Program-made: the position numbers and the translations under genes
Notes under the pieces: generated by a model
Seen by the model: the letters and a program-made list of their open reading frames with translations, nothing else
The model's database searches: none
Told to the model about the DNA's origin: nothing
Shown here: one piece after another, positions 9,613 to 22,100 of the stretch
How the letters are laid out: every line of letters starts with the position of its first letter
Numbering within the stretch: position 1 is the first letter of the stretch
From: Allomyces macrogynus ATCC 38327
Lineage: Eukaryota > Blastocladiomycota > Blastocladiomycetes > Blastocladiales > Blastocladiaceae
Reading direction: 5' to 3'
NCBI GenBank assembly: GCA_000151295.1
Contig: GG745341.1
Span: forward strand, 699,787-763,786
DNA length: 64,000 nt

Positions 9613-12600
9613 TCACACGAGCCCAAACAACACGCGGTCGAGCAGAGCCGCAAACGGGTTGCCACCGCGCACCGCGGCCTCGTGATCACGCAAACTCTTG
9701 CCGCGCACCGGCTGGCTGTTCTTGAGCGTGAGCGCGTACTTGGTATACCCAATCGCGTATGGCACCGTGTTGGTAAACACGACCCAGTCGGGCTTGACCT
9801 TGAGTAGCGAGCGGTAGACGGTCTCCGGCACGCCGTCGAGCTGCGGGCGGTAGACGGTGCACCGCACCACCGTCTCGGCGCGCGCCAAAATCTGGTCGCG
9901 CGGGACCAAGAGCCGTACCGTGGTCGACGCGGCCGTCGGGTCGGCGGCCACATACCGCACGGTCCCCGGGAACGTGGTATTGGTTGACTCGCCCGTCGGT
10001 ACCGTCACGGACAGCACAGGCAACGGCGCGTCGGGCGTGATGGGCACTTGGCACATGAACGCGGCAGCGCCGGGTGCAGACACGGCCACTTCGACGAGCT
10101 CGCCCACGCCGCGCACCGTCACGTTGGCCGACAGCGTCGCGGCAAAGTTATCAGGCACGTTCTCAAATTGCTTGGCCGGGACCGTGCACAGCCGCAGGCC
10201 CTCGTCGACAGAGCACGGCATGTCAATCGGGAAGAAGGCCGATCCTGGCGCCCTCAACGGGCCCCACAGCTTGACTGCCGAGGCGCCCTGCACGGCCGCC
10301 ATGGAGACGAAGACCGCGTCGTTGCTCTGGATGGCCAACGTGAAATCAGAACCCTCGAGCAGACCATTGGCGGTCGACTCGACGCCAATTTCGAGCTTGA
10401 GTGGGCGCGCCACCGAGAACGGGAAGACGAGCGCCGCGACGAGGAATAGGATCAAGGTCACGGCAAAAAGACCAATCGCGATAAAGTTCATCACGCGGCG
10501 CGAGAGGGACGAGATCATGAGCAGCGTATTGATCACGATCGGGAACACGATAATGGCCACGAACGCAGCCAAGATCAGCGGCGAGGTGGCCTCTTGCACC
10601 GTGAACGCCATGAGACTGAGGTACTCGACGCCAAAATCGAACGTGACCATGAGCGGGAACACGTTGCCGAGGAGCAGCGTTGCGAGGCCGTACAGGGCGG
10701 CGCCACGCGTCACATCGGCATCGTCTCGGCTGCTGGCCGCGGCCGCGGCCGCGACTGATTCCTCGGAGTGCAACGGCAGCTCAGAGCTCGCCGTCTGGTC
10801 AGCACGAGAATCTCGCTCGTTGGTCTTGGCCAAGGCGCTCGGCACGCGCACGCCCCATCGCGCGGCCACAGCGGGTACGACCAAGTCGGCCAAAATCATC
10901 ATGATCGGGTAGAGCGAGTACCAGTAGAGATGCGACATGAACGACATTTTCATGAACGCCATGGCTCCGATCACGATCAGCATGAACACCCAGAACAAGA
11001 TGATGCTCGACCGCACGAGCCGCGGCGAGACGGGTTTCCACCGGCGCACAATCGCCAACACGGCCACGACCACGGTCCACCCGCTGAACAGCGACAGGGC
11101 CAGAACCAGTTCAAACGAACCCGAGACGGCCATGGGCTGGATCGCGAGTGCCGCGAGCGGGATCGCAAATGAGCCAATGAATGCGAGCAAAAAGAAACTG
11201 ATCGCGAGCCCAAACGCCTTGACTCCAGCAAGGCACCCGCGCGTGTAGCGACGCCAGCTGGGTGTCATCGTCGAGACCCCGGCCGTCAGGGCCCATGCCG
11301 CAGACGGGAGGACAATGACGGCAGTGGCGAGGCACAGCACCGCAAACCCGACGTACGGGATCGTCCACATGGACCGGCCCAAAAAATCGTTGTAGATGAC
11401 GTGGCTGCGGACCGGTGGGCGGCGCACCATGTCGATCCCGGCCGATTGGACAGAGTCCACGAGCGACAGCAGGTTCACGCCGAGTTGCTGAATGGACGAG
11501 TCCTGCATCAACGTCTCGGCGTCGCCCTCCGTGTGGTAGACCCAGCGACTGTCGTAGAACGCAAAATCGGCACCGGTCTTGTTGTTGAGCCGGTAAATGG
11601 TGTAGTCTGTGTCGGACTGCAGCAGACCCGCGTTCATGAGCTCCTGGCCGACGCCCGACGCGTGCGGGTACGGCGCCGTGTGCTGGAAGAGCTTGACGAG
11701 CTCGCGGGACGTGGACCGGTACAGGATCGGACGACCCGTTGGGCAGACCGAGTCGACGTTGATGAACGCGGCCACGTCGTCCCAGAGTGGGTGCTTGGTC
11801 AGGGCCAGGGCGCCGAGGTAGCCCACTTCCTCGCCATTGTTGAAGTTGAACATGACCGTCGTTTTGTAGTCGGACTTTGAGCTGGCAATTACGCGAGCCA
11901 TCTACGCAGTTGATGGGTGGACAATTCAGATGACATGGCCATGAGCACCGGAATCGTATCAAGGCTCGTGCCTCGAGCATGGTGCCGGCACCAAGTGCAT
12001 TATCGCCAACGCCACGACCTGAAGCGACCGAATCGAAGTGCGCCGAGAGTAGAAGCGACTCGCGCGACCCGCCGCTGCGCTCGTTGGAACCCTTGATTCG
12101 GAAATACAGATTGGACGCTTCAAACGCCACTGTGCGGTCTAAGGTAGAGCAATAGATTGATCAGCACCTCGAAACCGTGCACGGTGACCAAGTTTGCGAT
12201 CGATGGCTTGGTCGCCACGACCCAAAAGACCACAACGACCACCCACCCAACACGTACTCACGGTGCGAGGATCCACCGCGGTTACCGGCCCGCGGTGTTC
12301 GATCACATCGCAGCATCCCGGGTGGTCCTTGGCAATTCGGTTGAGCTCGTCGAGAAAGTACGCGCGCACGGCCCAGTTGGCGTTCGATCCTTGCGGATGC
12401 TCGGTGCGCGTCATGGCGAGAATATGGGCCTTGGCGCGCGACGTGGAGAAGGCCGACGCGAATTGCTGGTCGGCGCCGTTGGGCGTGGCTGTGGTGCGGA
12501 TCCATGCAGCCACAGCGACGATCACGGCAAACGCGGCAACAAACAGAGAGATGACGAGCACGTCAGAGCGCGTGCGAGCGGTAATCGCAGACCACCAACG

Positions 12601-12729
12601 CCGACGCCCAGCATTGGGATCACCGTTTCGAGCTGCCGCGGTGGCCTTTTCGTTGACGGCCAGGGCGGCCGGTGCATCGGCCAGAGCTTCACTCGAGCTG
12701 GCCGCAGCGGGGGTCGCAGACGATGACAT
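9613..12729 (-). CDS. M28 metalloprotease with multispan membrane tail (ERMP1/vacuolar membrane protease type)
   Basis: Three exons. Exon 1 (12729 to about 12258) has a cytosolic leader, a membrane anchor (VLVISLFVAAFAVIVAVAAW) and the start of the lumenal domain. An intron ending at 12139 follows; the best donor is GTACGT at 12257, with GTGAGT four bases earlier as an alternative. Exon 2 (12138-11972) and exon 3 (11901-9613) are joined across a 70-bp GC-AG intron. The zinc-peptidase residues of family M28 are all present: HFD in LLLSAHFDSV, the bridging Asp in GVGDNALG, the catalytic and ligand Glu pair in FNNGEEVGYLGA, Asp in INVDSV, and the last His in RWVYHTEGD. The C-terminal half has several hydrophobic spans (for example VGFAVLCLATAVIVL, FFLLAFIGSFAIPLAALAI), as in ER ERMP1 or fungal vacuolar Pff1. 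The in-frame ATG at 12729 is the first true ATG. Confidence 0.85.
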
Positions 12730-13802
12730 GATATTGGTCGCCAACGTCGTTGAGCTTGCGCTGCTATCGGATCAGCGGATCACGTAGTGCACGGCCGCTT
12801 GAGCGCTGGTCGGAATTGCTTCAATCTGGCAGGCTAGGCGAGGACGAGGGTGCGTGGGAGCGGGTGGCGAGAGAGGCGAGCGCTCGCCGTCTCAGCGGCG
12901 ACGCCTTGCAACGACTTGCAACCCAGTGGCGTCGTTATGGCAAGAACGATGGTGAAATGTAGACGAGGGGACCGGGTTACCGACAGGAACATGAATTCAA
13001 GGATCAAGGATTTTCTCCGGTTTTGCATCCGCGCCAGAAATCCCCTCTTGCACGTCGCGGCAGTCACATGCCGAAAATGGGGGGTGCACAATGAAGAGGA
13101 CCCAGGGCAAAATGTGGCTTTCGTTGTTTCGTGTGTTCATCGGTGCCGAAACAGAGTCGCCAAAACACCCATTGTGTGGCCCAACCCATTTTCTGACACG
13201 CAGCCAATTCGCCGGTTTGGCACGCTCGTGCGGCCCGCTCCAAGTTCTTGCCCTTAAGTCTCGCGGCCGCTGGCCGCAAAAGTGATTATGCACTCCTAGA
13301 CCAGACGTGTTTGCAACGCTGCAGACCACAATATCTGACCTGGAGTGGCAATCGGCCGCGCCATGGCAGGGTTTCGCCATGCAGGCGAGTCGATATCCGT
13401 GTTCAAAGCGCGGCCGGGTGACACGACGGGCTGTGCCAAATCGTTGGCGTTCCTTGCTGCTGGTGTGGGCATGTCCACATTCCAGACCTGCTTTTTCTTG
13501 CACGTCCTTGACATCCAGCAACCAGCTGGAGCATCACGGTCAGGCGCTGCTTTTGGAGCACACTTTGACGTCGGCTGGTCACCTGCCACGACCACGACCT
13601 GCACACCACCTCACCAATTCCTTGAGCGAGTATATTTGCACCAAAACTGGCACGCGAGTATTCGCGCTCAGTTGTACAATTACTTGCACTGAGTTGCACC
13701 CCACAATCGCACCCAGCTGCATGACAGCACCCACACTCAGTTTGCATGGCAGATCCTCGCTTTCAGATTCCCGCCACTTGATTTCGTTTCGATTGATCCA
13801 CT
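12730..13802. other. Intergenic; only weak open frames
   Basis: Upstream flank of the M28 protease gene. A plus-strand frame at 13345-13692 has a short hydrophobic stretch (AKSLAFLAAGVGMSTF) but no family resemblance, and overlapping frames of similar length occur on both strands. I see no supported gene. Base composition becomes less GC-rich and less CpG-rich from about 13000 on. Confidence 0.45.
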
Positions 13803-15223
13803 ATGAACGACATGGAGCTGTTGTTCTTGGATGGCCCTGGCAGTATTGGCAAAATGGTCATGAACAAGGTGCATCACATGTCGCCAGGCGTGCTGTATGG
13901 GCAGCTCACACCGTTTTTGCTGTGCATTGTCGCTCTGGAAGTGACGATCCACGGGCCCATGACCAATGTCATGCCCAATTTTCCGGCCATAGTCAATTTG
14001 ACGCGACTTGTACTTGTGCACCTGCAATAGCAAAACCTGCCACTATTTTTGGACGTGGGGCATGTTCAGGCGCTCTCCAAGTTGCCAAAGCTCGAGTACC
14101 TTGACGCCGATGCCGTCTCCTTTGTTGGTTGCGAAGAGGGCAATGGGTGGGAGTTGGATGATGAGTGGGAGTTGGATGACGGGTGGGTGTTGGATGATGG
14201 TGGGGGTCTGACGAGAGTGGGTGGGAGCCTGTGGATAGCGGCAAGGACACTGAGGACAATGAGGACGGTGAGGACGCGCAATCGAGCGATTACTTTGCCA
14301 ACGATGAGCCGCTCGCTGTGTCCGCTGCTTTCCTGTCGCTTAGCACTGCCATTTCGACGACTGGGTTCTTCAAGATGCTCGAGCGCATGATTTTGCCTGC
14401 GCTCCCCTCTTCGCGCATTAATTTGGCGAACAGCGAGTCGCGCATGCCCGGCGCAACGGATAAGAAGTCCTGCCACTCATTGAACTTGGCGCACATGACG
14501 CTCGCATTCCCGCCCATGCCTGCGCTCAAGATGCTGCACGTGCTTCCGGAATGCTGGATTGGGATTGGCGCAGCCCATCAAAATGCATTGTCTCATCTGG
14601 GTGGGCCGCTGCTATGCCGACTCTGCATTACCTTGAACTTGTCGCGTCTTCTTTGTTCCCAGCCAGTATCATGCACGTGATGCCGGGCGAGTTTCGCACC
14701 CTCACAAAGACCTGAAACGTGCTTTCCATGGGCAATGAGTCGGTTGACTTGCCTCGCCTCCTGCACGTCGTCTTTTCGCACGACGGGCGCGTGTGGCGCG
14801 ACGTTGTTGGGACATTGCGCGTGATGTTGGACGAAAAGAGCATGCCGCTCGTCAAGAGCCTGTACCTGCCGTCCTACCTGAACCTTGCACCGAATGCCAT
14901 CACCGAAATGACGCAGTGGCACGGCAGACTCCACCATGGCGTGAATTGACTACCTGAACCGATTGCGCATCGTCTACACGACTTGAATCGTGGATCTATC
15001 GCAGGCGCCGTTCAACTAGGTGGATGTGGGCCGGATCAAGCAGCTGGTGAAGTGGGCAGAAGAGTGGGTCAAGTTGTTTGGGCGCGTGCAGTTTTATGTC
15101 ATGCCTGATGGCGAGGAGCGGGCGAAAGCGTGGGTGGGGACAGTTTGCAACATCAAGGGCGTGACCAAGCTTGAGGTGAAGGTGGTGGATACTGACTCCG
15201 CTCAAAATCGAATTGCAGTTTAG
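13803..15223 (+). pseudogene. Decayed leucine-rich-repeat protein relic
   Basis: Protein-like segments with leucine-rich-repeat spacing succeed one another on the plus strand but in different frames. Frame 0 (13803-14200) has FPAIVNLTRLVLVHLQ, a TAG at 14028-14030, then LPLFLDVGHVQALSKLPKLE. Another frame covers about 14231-14620 (MTLAFPPMPALKMLHVLP). A third covers 14617-14949 (MPTLHYLELVASSLFPAS, a TGA near 14704, then LPRLLHVVFSHDGRVW). A fourth covers 15020-15223 (VTKLEVKVVD). Repeated hydrophobic phrases at about 25-residue spacing fit an F-box/LRR-type solenoid. Stops and at least three frame changes argue for a pseudogene rather than introns, because good GT and AG pairs at the switches are lacking. 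An 18-bp tandem repeat sits inside. No F-box could be identified. Confidence 0.45.
14148..14201 (+). repeat. 18-bp tandem repeat, three copies
   Basis: Three consecutive 18-bp units of the form tggGAGTTGGATGATgag, with two to four mismatches between units. In the frame of the LRR relic they encode WELDDE/WELDDG/WVLDDG, an acidic hexapeptide repeat. Confidence 0.8.
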
Positions 15224-15822
15224 AATGCTGCATGAAACAGCTTAGACGGGGGCTCCTGCTTGTCAATGTCTCTTTTGTCGTCTCCTTGTTGACATCTAGT
15301 ATCTCTCAAATCTTCTGCAAGACTCTATTGCTTTCGAGACGAGTTTGACGCTCTTCATTTGCAAGGCGTTGGGGTGGGACTGTCACGGACTTGGCAGCCA
15401 TACAATTGCACATGCATGACGCAACTTGAGGATCAATCATGCTCGACAAGCAACTTCTCACCATGGTCAAGCGCGCTGTTGGACCTGACGCGTTTGATGG
15501 AGTGATGGCTGAAACGCATGCGTGGCAGGGAGAAGTATGACAGTATCAACTTCAAAGCTGAGCCACGTCATGCTGTTCCACAAATCACAAATCGGTGGAA
15601 CGCATCTGTACGACGATGTGATTCACTCTAGACCGATGCTTATGCCAGCCCTGCGACAACACTGCCACATCGCCGATGCACTGAATAGTGCTGAAATGAG
15701 ATTGAGAGCCGACTCTGTAAATGGGAGGCAACCTAACCTTAAGTCCACAACAGTGCAACTGTGTCAACACGTCATTGGCCAAAGACAATCGGCATGAACT
15801 ATCAAAATGGACTGCAGACAGG
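15224..15822. other. No gene seen
   Basis: Moderate-GC DNA between the LRR relic and the degenerate tandem repeat. Open frames are short (under 100 codons), overlap on both strands and match nothing I know. Confidence 0.45.
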
Positions 15823-15925
15823 GCGCTGATACTTGTCGACAGAAGAAGCGAAGTGCTGAAACTTGTCAACAGGCGACGCACTGATACGAGCCGAAAGGCT
15901 TAGTGCTGACACATGGCAGGGGACC
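15823..15925. repeat. Degenerate tandem repeat, about 25-30 bp units
   Basis: Four successive units begin with a G(T/C)(G/A)CTGA(T/A/C)AC core at 15823, 15853, 15878 and 15903; the first two share ACTTGTC(G/A)ACAG. Spacing is 30, 25 and 25 bp. The array abuts the inner end of the dispersed repeat copy at 15929. Confidence 0.55.
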
Positions 15926-15928
15926 AGA

Positions 15929-16231
15929 CAAGTTTGGACGAGCGCTTTCTGGGACGCGTGAAGGGAGTTGTGACTTGATGGCACAAGTGCATTGGGCATG
16001 GGTGCATCGTTGCATGGACCCGAGTGTTGGCTTGCTTGGTTGATTTATTTCACTCTCCTCTCGCTCTCCCCTGTTCGCCGAAAAATCTCCTGCCATTTTC
16101 TCCATCAACCACCCACCTACCCACCCACCCCACAAAACTCCCATTAGGCAACACCTTTCATGCATGAAGGCTCCTGCTTGAGTGCACATTCACAGGACCC
16201 CATCCATTTAGGGTTGCTTATCCCAATATGT
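15929..16231 (-). repeat. Dispersed repeat family I, CpG-retaining copy
   Basis: Read on the minus strand, this matches 60486-60776 over about 290 bp: the shared terminus ACATATTGGGATAAGCAACC, then the CTTCATGCATGAAAGGTGTT segment, the GAGAAAATGGCAGGAGATTT segment, and on to CAAGTCACAACTCCCTTCAC. Many differences are CG here against TG or CA in the other copy. A third, truncated copy with the same terminus lies beside the assembly gap at 24675-24707. No protein is evident. It could be the end of a transposable element or a promoter/UTR block carried by a multicopy gene. Confidence 0.75.
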
Positions 16232-16400
16232 TTTGAAACAGACGTGAACAAATTGTTGGCACCGCGAAAAGACTCCTTTGGATTAATCAAGTCAAGCAAA
16301 TTTACATATGAAGCTGAGATCCCATTAAAACCGTCCAAAGAAGTATGAAAACAAAATCAAATCAAAAATGAAAAAAAAAAAGGTTTCCTCTTTTGCTCAT

Positions 16401-18690
16401 CTAGTATCCGTACCCGCGGTACGCCGGGTACGCCACAGGCCCAGCTGTTCCACCCATTTGAGGCTGCACTCCACCATACGGCTGGTACATCGGCTGTCCG
16501 GCCGGCTGGTACCCACTCAACTGCTGCCCAACCTGCTGGTACCCACCGGCCATCGGGTACCCGCCTGCAGCCTGCTGCTGGTATGCGACTGGCTGCACGG
16601 CCCCCATGTACGGCGTCTCGTACATTGACGGCTGCGCGTACATTGAGTACCGGTACGGTGCCTGCACGGGGGTCGGCGCAGTACTCTGCGGCGACGCCCA
16701 GGGCCCCGGCGCGGCCCCTGTCTGTGCCGGACTCGCGGCGACACCGGCCATGGCGCCGCCCGTATACATCATCGGCACGGTCGGCGGCAAGTCCGCGGGC
16801 ATGCCACCGTTCCCGCCTGTCGCGGTACTGCTCACGCTGCCGTTGGGCGTCGACCCGGCGGGCACAAGCGGGACCATCGGCGGCAAGTCCGGCAGCGCAT
16901 TGGGTCCCGGCCGTGGCGACGCGCCGCCCGCCGACGCGGCGCTCCCGCCAGAATGTTGCGCGAGCACGGGCGGTGCCTGCGGCATCGGCATCGATAGCGC
17001 GAATGGGCCCGCGGGTGGGAGCGCTTGCTGGCTGCTGCTGCCGCTGCCAGCGCCGGGCGTCGGCATCGGCATCTGCAGCGGCGACTGCAGGGGCGCCGGC
17101 GTCGGCATCATGAACGGACCTGCGTTCGAGGCGCCAAACTGCATCATGGGGCTCGGATAGCCCGTGCCGGGCGCGGCGGCACCCGTGGCCATCGGGCTCG
17201 CATACCCCATGGGCGGCGGCGCCATGGGACTCGTGGGCGACGCCAGTCCGCCGACTGCGGGCGCCCCGAGACCGAGGTAGCTCATGCGATTGGCGAGCGG
17301 GCCCGTCGGATCGTCCTGGAACGCGCCGGCCATGGGCTCGGCCGGCGCCGCCATCGAGGCTGGTGGGGCCATTGACGCGGGCGGTTGTGCGAGCGGTGAC
17401 ATGCTCGTTTGCGGCGACGTGTTTTTGGACGACGACGGCCGTTCGGGTAACGGTCGCGCCGCACCCGAGATGGTGGGTCGGTGCGAGAGCCGCGACGCGC
17501 CACCGGCAACGTTTGGTCGCGACGGCGACGATGGTCGGCCCGACGGCGATCCGGGACGGCCGTTCACCGACATGGACGGGCGACTGGCCAAGTTAGTCAC
17601 CGCGGCCGGTTTTGGCGACGGCGATGATGAGGGTGACGGTCGCGAAGACGGCGGGCGAGGCAGCTTGGACGGCGGCGGTTCCGGCCGCGGTCCATGGTGG
17701 ATGCGCGACGCGACACGCTTTGGGATGTTGCTCGGTGGCGACAGGCCCGTGCTGGCGCCGGCAGCAACGTTTGACCCCGCGTAGGTCGGGATCATGGTGA
17801 TGGGCGCCGAGACGGGCGTCGGCACGGGGACGGGTGTCTGCGCCTGCACTTGCGCTGCAGAGTAGCCGGGCAGGTAAACCGGGACCGGAGCAGGAACAGG
17901 AGCAGGGGCCGAGACGGGCACGGGCGGGCGTGCGGGTGCCGGGTGCGCCACGGGACGAGGTGGTGGTCGCGGTGTTGGCGTCACGGCAGCGTGCGTATGT
18001 GCGGTCGCTGGGCGCGAATGCGCCGCTGGGGTCGGTGCGGCCGGGTACGATGGCTGGCCGCTCGGGTTGCCCGACGAGTAGTGCGATCCGGGGCGGCCAG
18101 GGAGCTGGCCGGGACGGTACGAGACGGGCTGTCCAACCGGGTGCGCGACAGGGTGCGGCAGTTGCTGCTGCTGCGGACTCGGCTGACTCTGCTCAATTGG
18201 TGACCAGGGAGCGCGGCGGTCAGAGCGATGCCCGCGACCACAACGTAACGTCAAGTGAGAGAGAGCGTACGGCCGGCTTGAACCACACTTTCAGCAGCAC
18301 CTCGCCGGCGCGCTGGTCAGTCGGCGTGCGCACTTCGACCCAGTCGTAGAACGCCGGCTCGGCATCGGTCGAGGTGCGCTCAATGAGCTCCGGCAGGTTT
18401 AAGATGCCGGTCCCAATCAACTTATCGTCGGACATGTAGTTCTTGTCGTAAATTTCAATCCAGAGCGCGCGCGCGTTGGGCGCACCGTGCTCGGACGGCA
18501 CCGTAAACTCGAACGGCTTGGCGCTCTCCCACTTCGGGTTCTTGTGGCCATCCTTGGCGACCTCGGTCATCAGGACCGTTTGGTGCAGCGTGATTTTCAC
18601 AAACGGGTCCATCTTGCCAAACGCCATTTCCACGTTGCGCAGCTCGCGCGCGCGCTCGACGCGCACGGTGAGCGTGCCGGCCGAGGTCAT
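16401..18690 (-). CDS. N-terminal C2 domain protein with long Pro/Gln/Ser-rich tail
   Basis: Exon 1 (18690-18271) encodes a complete C2 domain, residues about 4-140: GTLTVRVERARELRN, the KMDPFVKITL strand, KNPKWESAKPFEFTV, IEIYDKNYMSDDKLIGTG and AGEVLLKVWFKP. The calcium-loop aspartates are only partly kept (DPF present, DKN in the third loop). An 82-bp intron (18270-18189, GTACGC..CAG, phase 0) leads to exon 2 (18188-16401), over 590 residues of Pro, Gln, Ser, Gly and Met with many PxxP motifs and a QPY/GGY-rich C-terminus. C2 plus a proline-rich tail is the layout of fungal cytokinesis proteins of the Inn1/Fic1 type, whose PxxP motifs bind SH3 partners, and that is a reasonable guess. Plain membrane-targeting C2 adaptors are the alternative. 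The start at 18690 sits directly before the first beta strand. Confidence 0.75.
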
Positions 18691-19182
18691 GGCGGAGGAA
18701 GTGGTCGCGGAGCGAGCGAGGCGAGCGAGCAACGGGGCCAATTGGTCGCAATGAGCACGCCGGGAACGGTGCGGCAAGTCGCAGCGCTTCTTGCTTGATG
18801 GTGGGTGGAGAGTCTGGTTGCGCGTCGTGCCGGTGTTGTGTCGCGACGACAGCGAGTTGGTGGATGTCCGGTGAAGAAGTGACCTAGGAAACAGCCGCCG
18901 CAGATCGTGCCAGGCACTGGCATGGGTGAACCGGCAAATCGTTGCCTACACCGGCGTGGTGTCCAAATCGGTCCAAATCGAAAGAGTTGATGGGCCTCGC
19001 ATCCAAATCAAGCTTGCGGACACGCTGATTCGACGGCTGTGAGCTGGCATTGAGCAGTGAAATCGTGCAAGAACCGCCGGCGCGTCGCCCTCCCAGAAAT
19101 ATATGTTGCCATCTACCCGCCATCAAGGCTCCTTTCCAGTCCCGACATTCGCATCCTGTCCGTCCAGTGCCAGCTCCTCGTC
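18691..19182. other. Intergenic between C2 and prominin-like genes
   Basis: About 490 bp holding the upstream region of the C2 gene and the 3' flank of the prominin-like gene, both transcribed leftward. No TATA box or open frame of note. Confidence 0.5.
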
Positions 19183-22100
19183 CTACACCTGTCCCGTCTT
19201 AAGCACCGTCGGCCGCGTCGCCTGGTCGACGATCCCGCCCTTCTTGCCCATGGGCTTGCTGCTGACCGCCATGAGCAGCGGCAGCTTTGCACCGGGCCCT
19301 GGCGGCGCGGCCGCGGGTCCTGACGACGTGCCAAACGACCCGGACCCGGGCATCGGCGCGATCCGCGGCCGCTTGCGCCACCCAGCCAGCTTGAGCGAGG
19401 CTTGCACGACGTTGCCAAACGCCGTTAGGAGCACGGTCCCAATCAACCAAATCGCCATCCAGCTGCCGTTGATGGCGCCCCTATGTGGTGGAGAATGGGT
19501 CAAATCAGTTCATGGCACCGCAAGAATGAGTGGATGCGAGCGAAGAACGTACAGTGTCGTCGTGCACGTCGTGTGCACCGTGGTCATGACACTATCCGCG
19601 ATCGCGTCGCACGCCGTGCCCGTCGCAATCACATTGACGAGAGCGGTGCGCAGGCTTGCAATCGATGCGTCAAACCAGTTGATGACCAAGGTTGCGAGCG
19701 CGTTCGTGAACGCCGGCAATGCCGCATTCAGCGAAATCGATGCGGCGTTGAGATCCACGGCACTCGCCGAGAAGTTGGGGAGCGCCGTCTGCAGTGCCGT
19801 CGCATTCGAGACAATGCCCGCCAAGTTCTCGTGCAGCGGCAGAATCAGCGCCGACGCGCGGTCCTTGATGGCCGTGCAGTCGGCCGTCTTGGCCTGGATC
19901 GCGAGCAGCGCATAGTACTTGTACCGCACGTCCGGGTAGAGGTTGTTGAAAGCCGTGTCGATGTTGCCGTTTTGTGGGTTGCTGTTGCTGTTGGTCACGT
20001 ACGTGGCAGCCTAGGTGATTTGCAAATCATCGAGTGAGTTCCCATCCAAACACATTCTTAATACGTGTCACAAATTGAAACAAACGCACCGAAAACGTGG
20101 CCCCACCGACAACAAACTGGTTGACAATGTCCGCGTATGTCCATGCGACCCACCCGCTGTAGCCTGCGACCGCCGCGCTGTTGAAATTGTTGAGTTTGGT
20201 AGTGAGCCCAGACTCGGTGAACGCATTATTGATCGACGCAGGCGTCAGCGACGCGGCAAACGTCGTCACATCAGTCTTGAACTGCGCGAGCTGCGAAAAC
20301 GGCGCCGTCGTGACCGCCGTGTAGGCATTGAGCGTGCTTGCCGGCGGCATCGACATGGACTGAATCGCCTGCGTCGCCGCCGTAGTGTTCGGGAACCCGA
20401 CGGCAAAGGCCGTCTGCAGCGTCGTGTTGAGCGCAGTCGTGTTGACGCCAATCGTCTGCTTGAAGGCGTCGGTGCTGGCCAGGTTCGACGCGAGACTCGC
20501 CTGCCCGATCGCCGCGAGCAAGGTCGTGGCCGAGTTGCCGCTGGTCAGCGCCACGTTGAGCAGGTTGCCGCCTTGCTGGCACGAGTTGAGCACTGTCAGT
20601 GGCGTCACTTGCAGGTTGCCGACTGTGTAGGTGGAGCTCAGCAGCGCCAACCGCGAGTAGCAAAGCTCATTGATCGGGATGCCAAGCATAAAGTAACCGA
20701 TCGCTTGCGGCCAGGCGAGGAAGCAGCCGAGCAGGAACACGGGCATCAACCTGCGAAACCACGGAATGGGAGAAACTCAGCTGTTGGAAAGAGTGGATCC
20801 TGGGAGCAAGACACCAAACCACGTACAAGAGCATGCACTTGCGCTTCTGCAGAACGACGCCAATGATCCCAATCGCAAAGAAGACGAGCAACAGACTCAA
20901 GTAGGCCTTGGTCACGTCGTTGCGAATGTTGTTGTAGGTCGTGACGTCTTGGAACCCGGCCGCGACTTGGCCCTCAATCGAAGCAATCGACGTCTGCATC
21001 GGCTGGACCTGCGGCGACAAGCTGCTGCCGATACTGCGCAGCGGCTGACTCGCGGACCCGGGCGGGATCATGGTGTTGACTTGGTTCGAGAACGTCGTCG
21101 ACAAGGTCGAAACGAGACCCGAGTAGGTCGTCCGTGACGTGCTTGCAAGCGCTGCGACATTGGGCAGGCCCGAGAGCGACGACGCGAGTGACGAGAGCGA
21201 CGGCAACGAGCTCAGATCCGGAATGTTGGCCGGGTCGAGCGCGGTCCCACTAGGCGGGTTGCTCAGCGAATACGACGACCCGTCAATCGTGATGCTGTTG
21301 AGCGCCGTCACGTTGCCCTGCAAATCGGTGAGGTCCGAGCTCAACGACGACCGGCCGGCCTGCGTGGTCGCAACGAGCTGTTGGATCGTGGACGTGCTCG
21401 TAGTCGCAATCGTGACATTGTTGGCGAGCGCGTCGAGGGTCGACTGGAACGCGCCAAACGGCCGCGCAATCGTCGGCTGAATCACTTGCGCGTCAATCGG
21501 CAGCGTTGAGACGCCTGACTGCAGCGACGTGACGGCCGAGTCGATCGTGTTGGCCATCGTGTTGACGGTCGCCGGAATCCCGGCAATGTAGGCGCTCGCC
21601 GTCGTCAAGAGGCCCGTTGTCGCGGCCTTGGTCTCGGTGATGGCCGTATTGAATGCCTGCGACGCCATGATGCCCGTCGCGCCCGCGTAGAGCAGTACCG
21701 TGAGCTGGACCAAGAGCAGAACGCTCGTCCAAATGATGCGGCACTTGCTGTACCCGCCTTGGCGCGGGCCGCGGCCGCCGCACCGACGGCACGCGCGGCA
21801 GCACGGGAAGCACACACACAGGAACAGGCTCGTGATAAAGAACAGGAACATGGTGACGATGAAAATGACGAGGCCGAACTACATAGATCCGCGCGCGAAG
21901 AGTCGCAATCAGTTCAATATTCGGGATTTGTTTCGCCAGAAGTAACGACATTCGTACCGCGCCGTTGGCCTGCAGCGTCGCGACGATGGTGCCGACATTC
22001 AACCCGCCCTGCATCATGCCCGACATGCCCTGGTAGAGCTGCAAGTACTGGTCGACGTTGCGCTGCGGGCGCGGCCAAATGGCATTGTTGAGGAAGAGCG

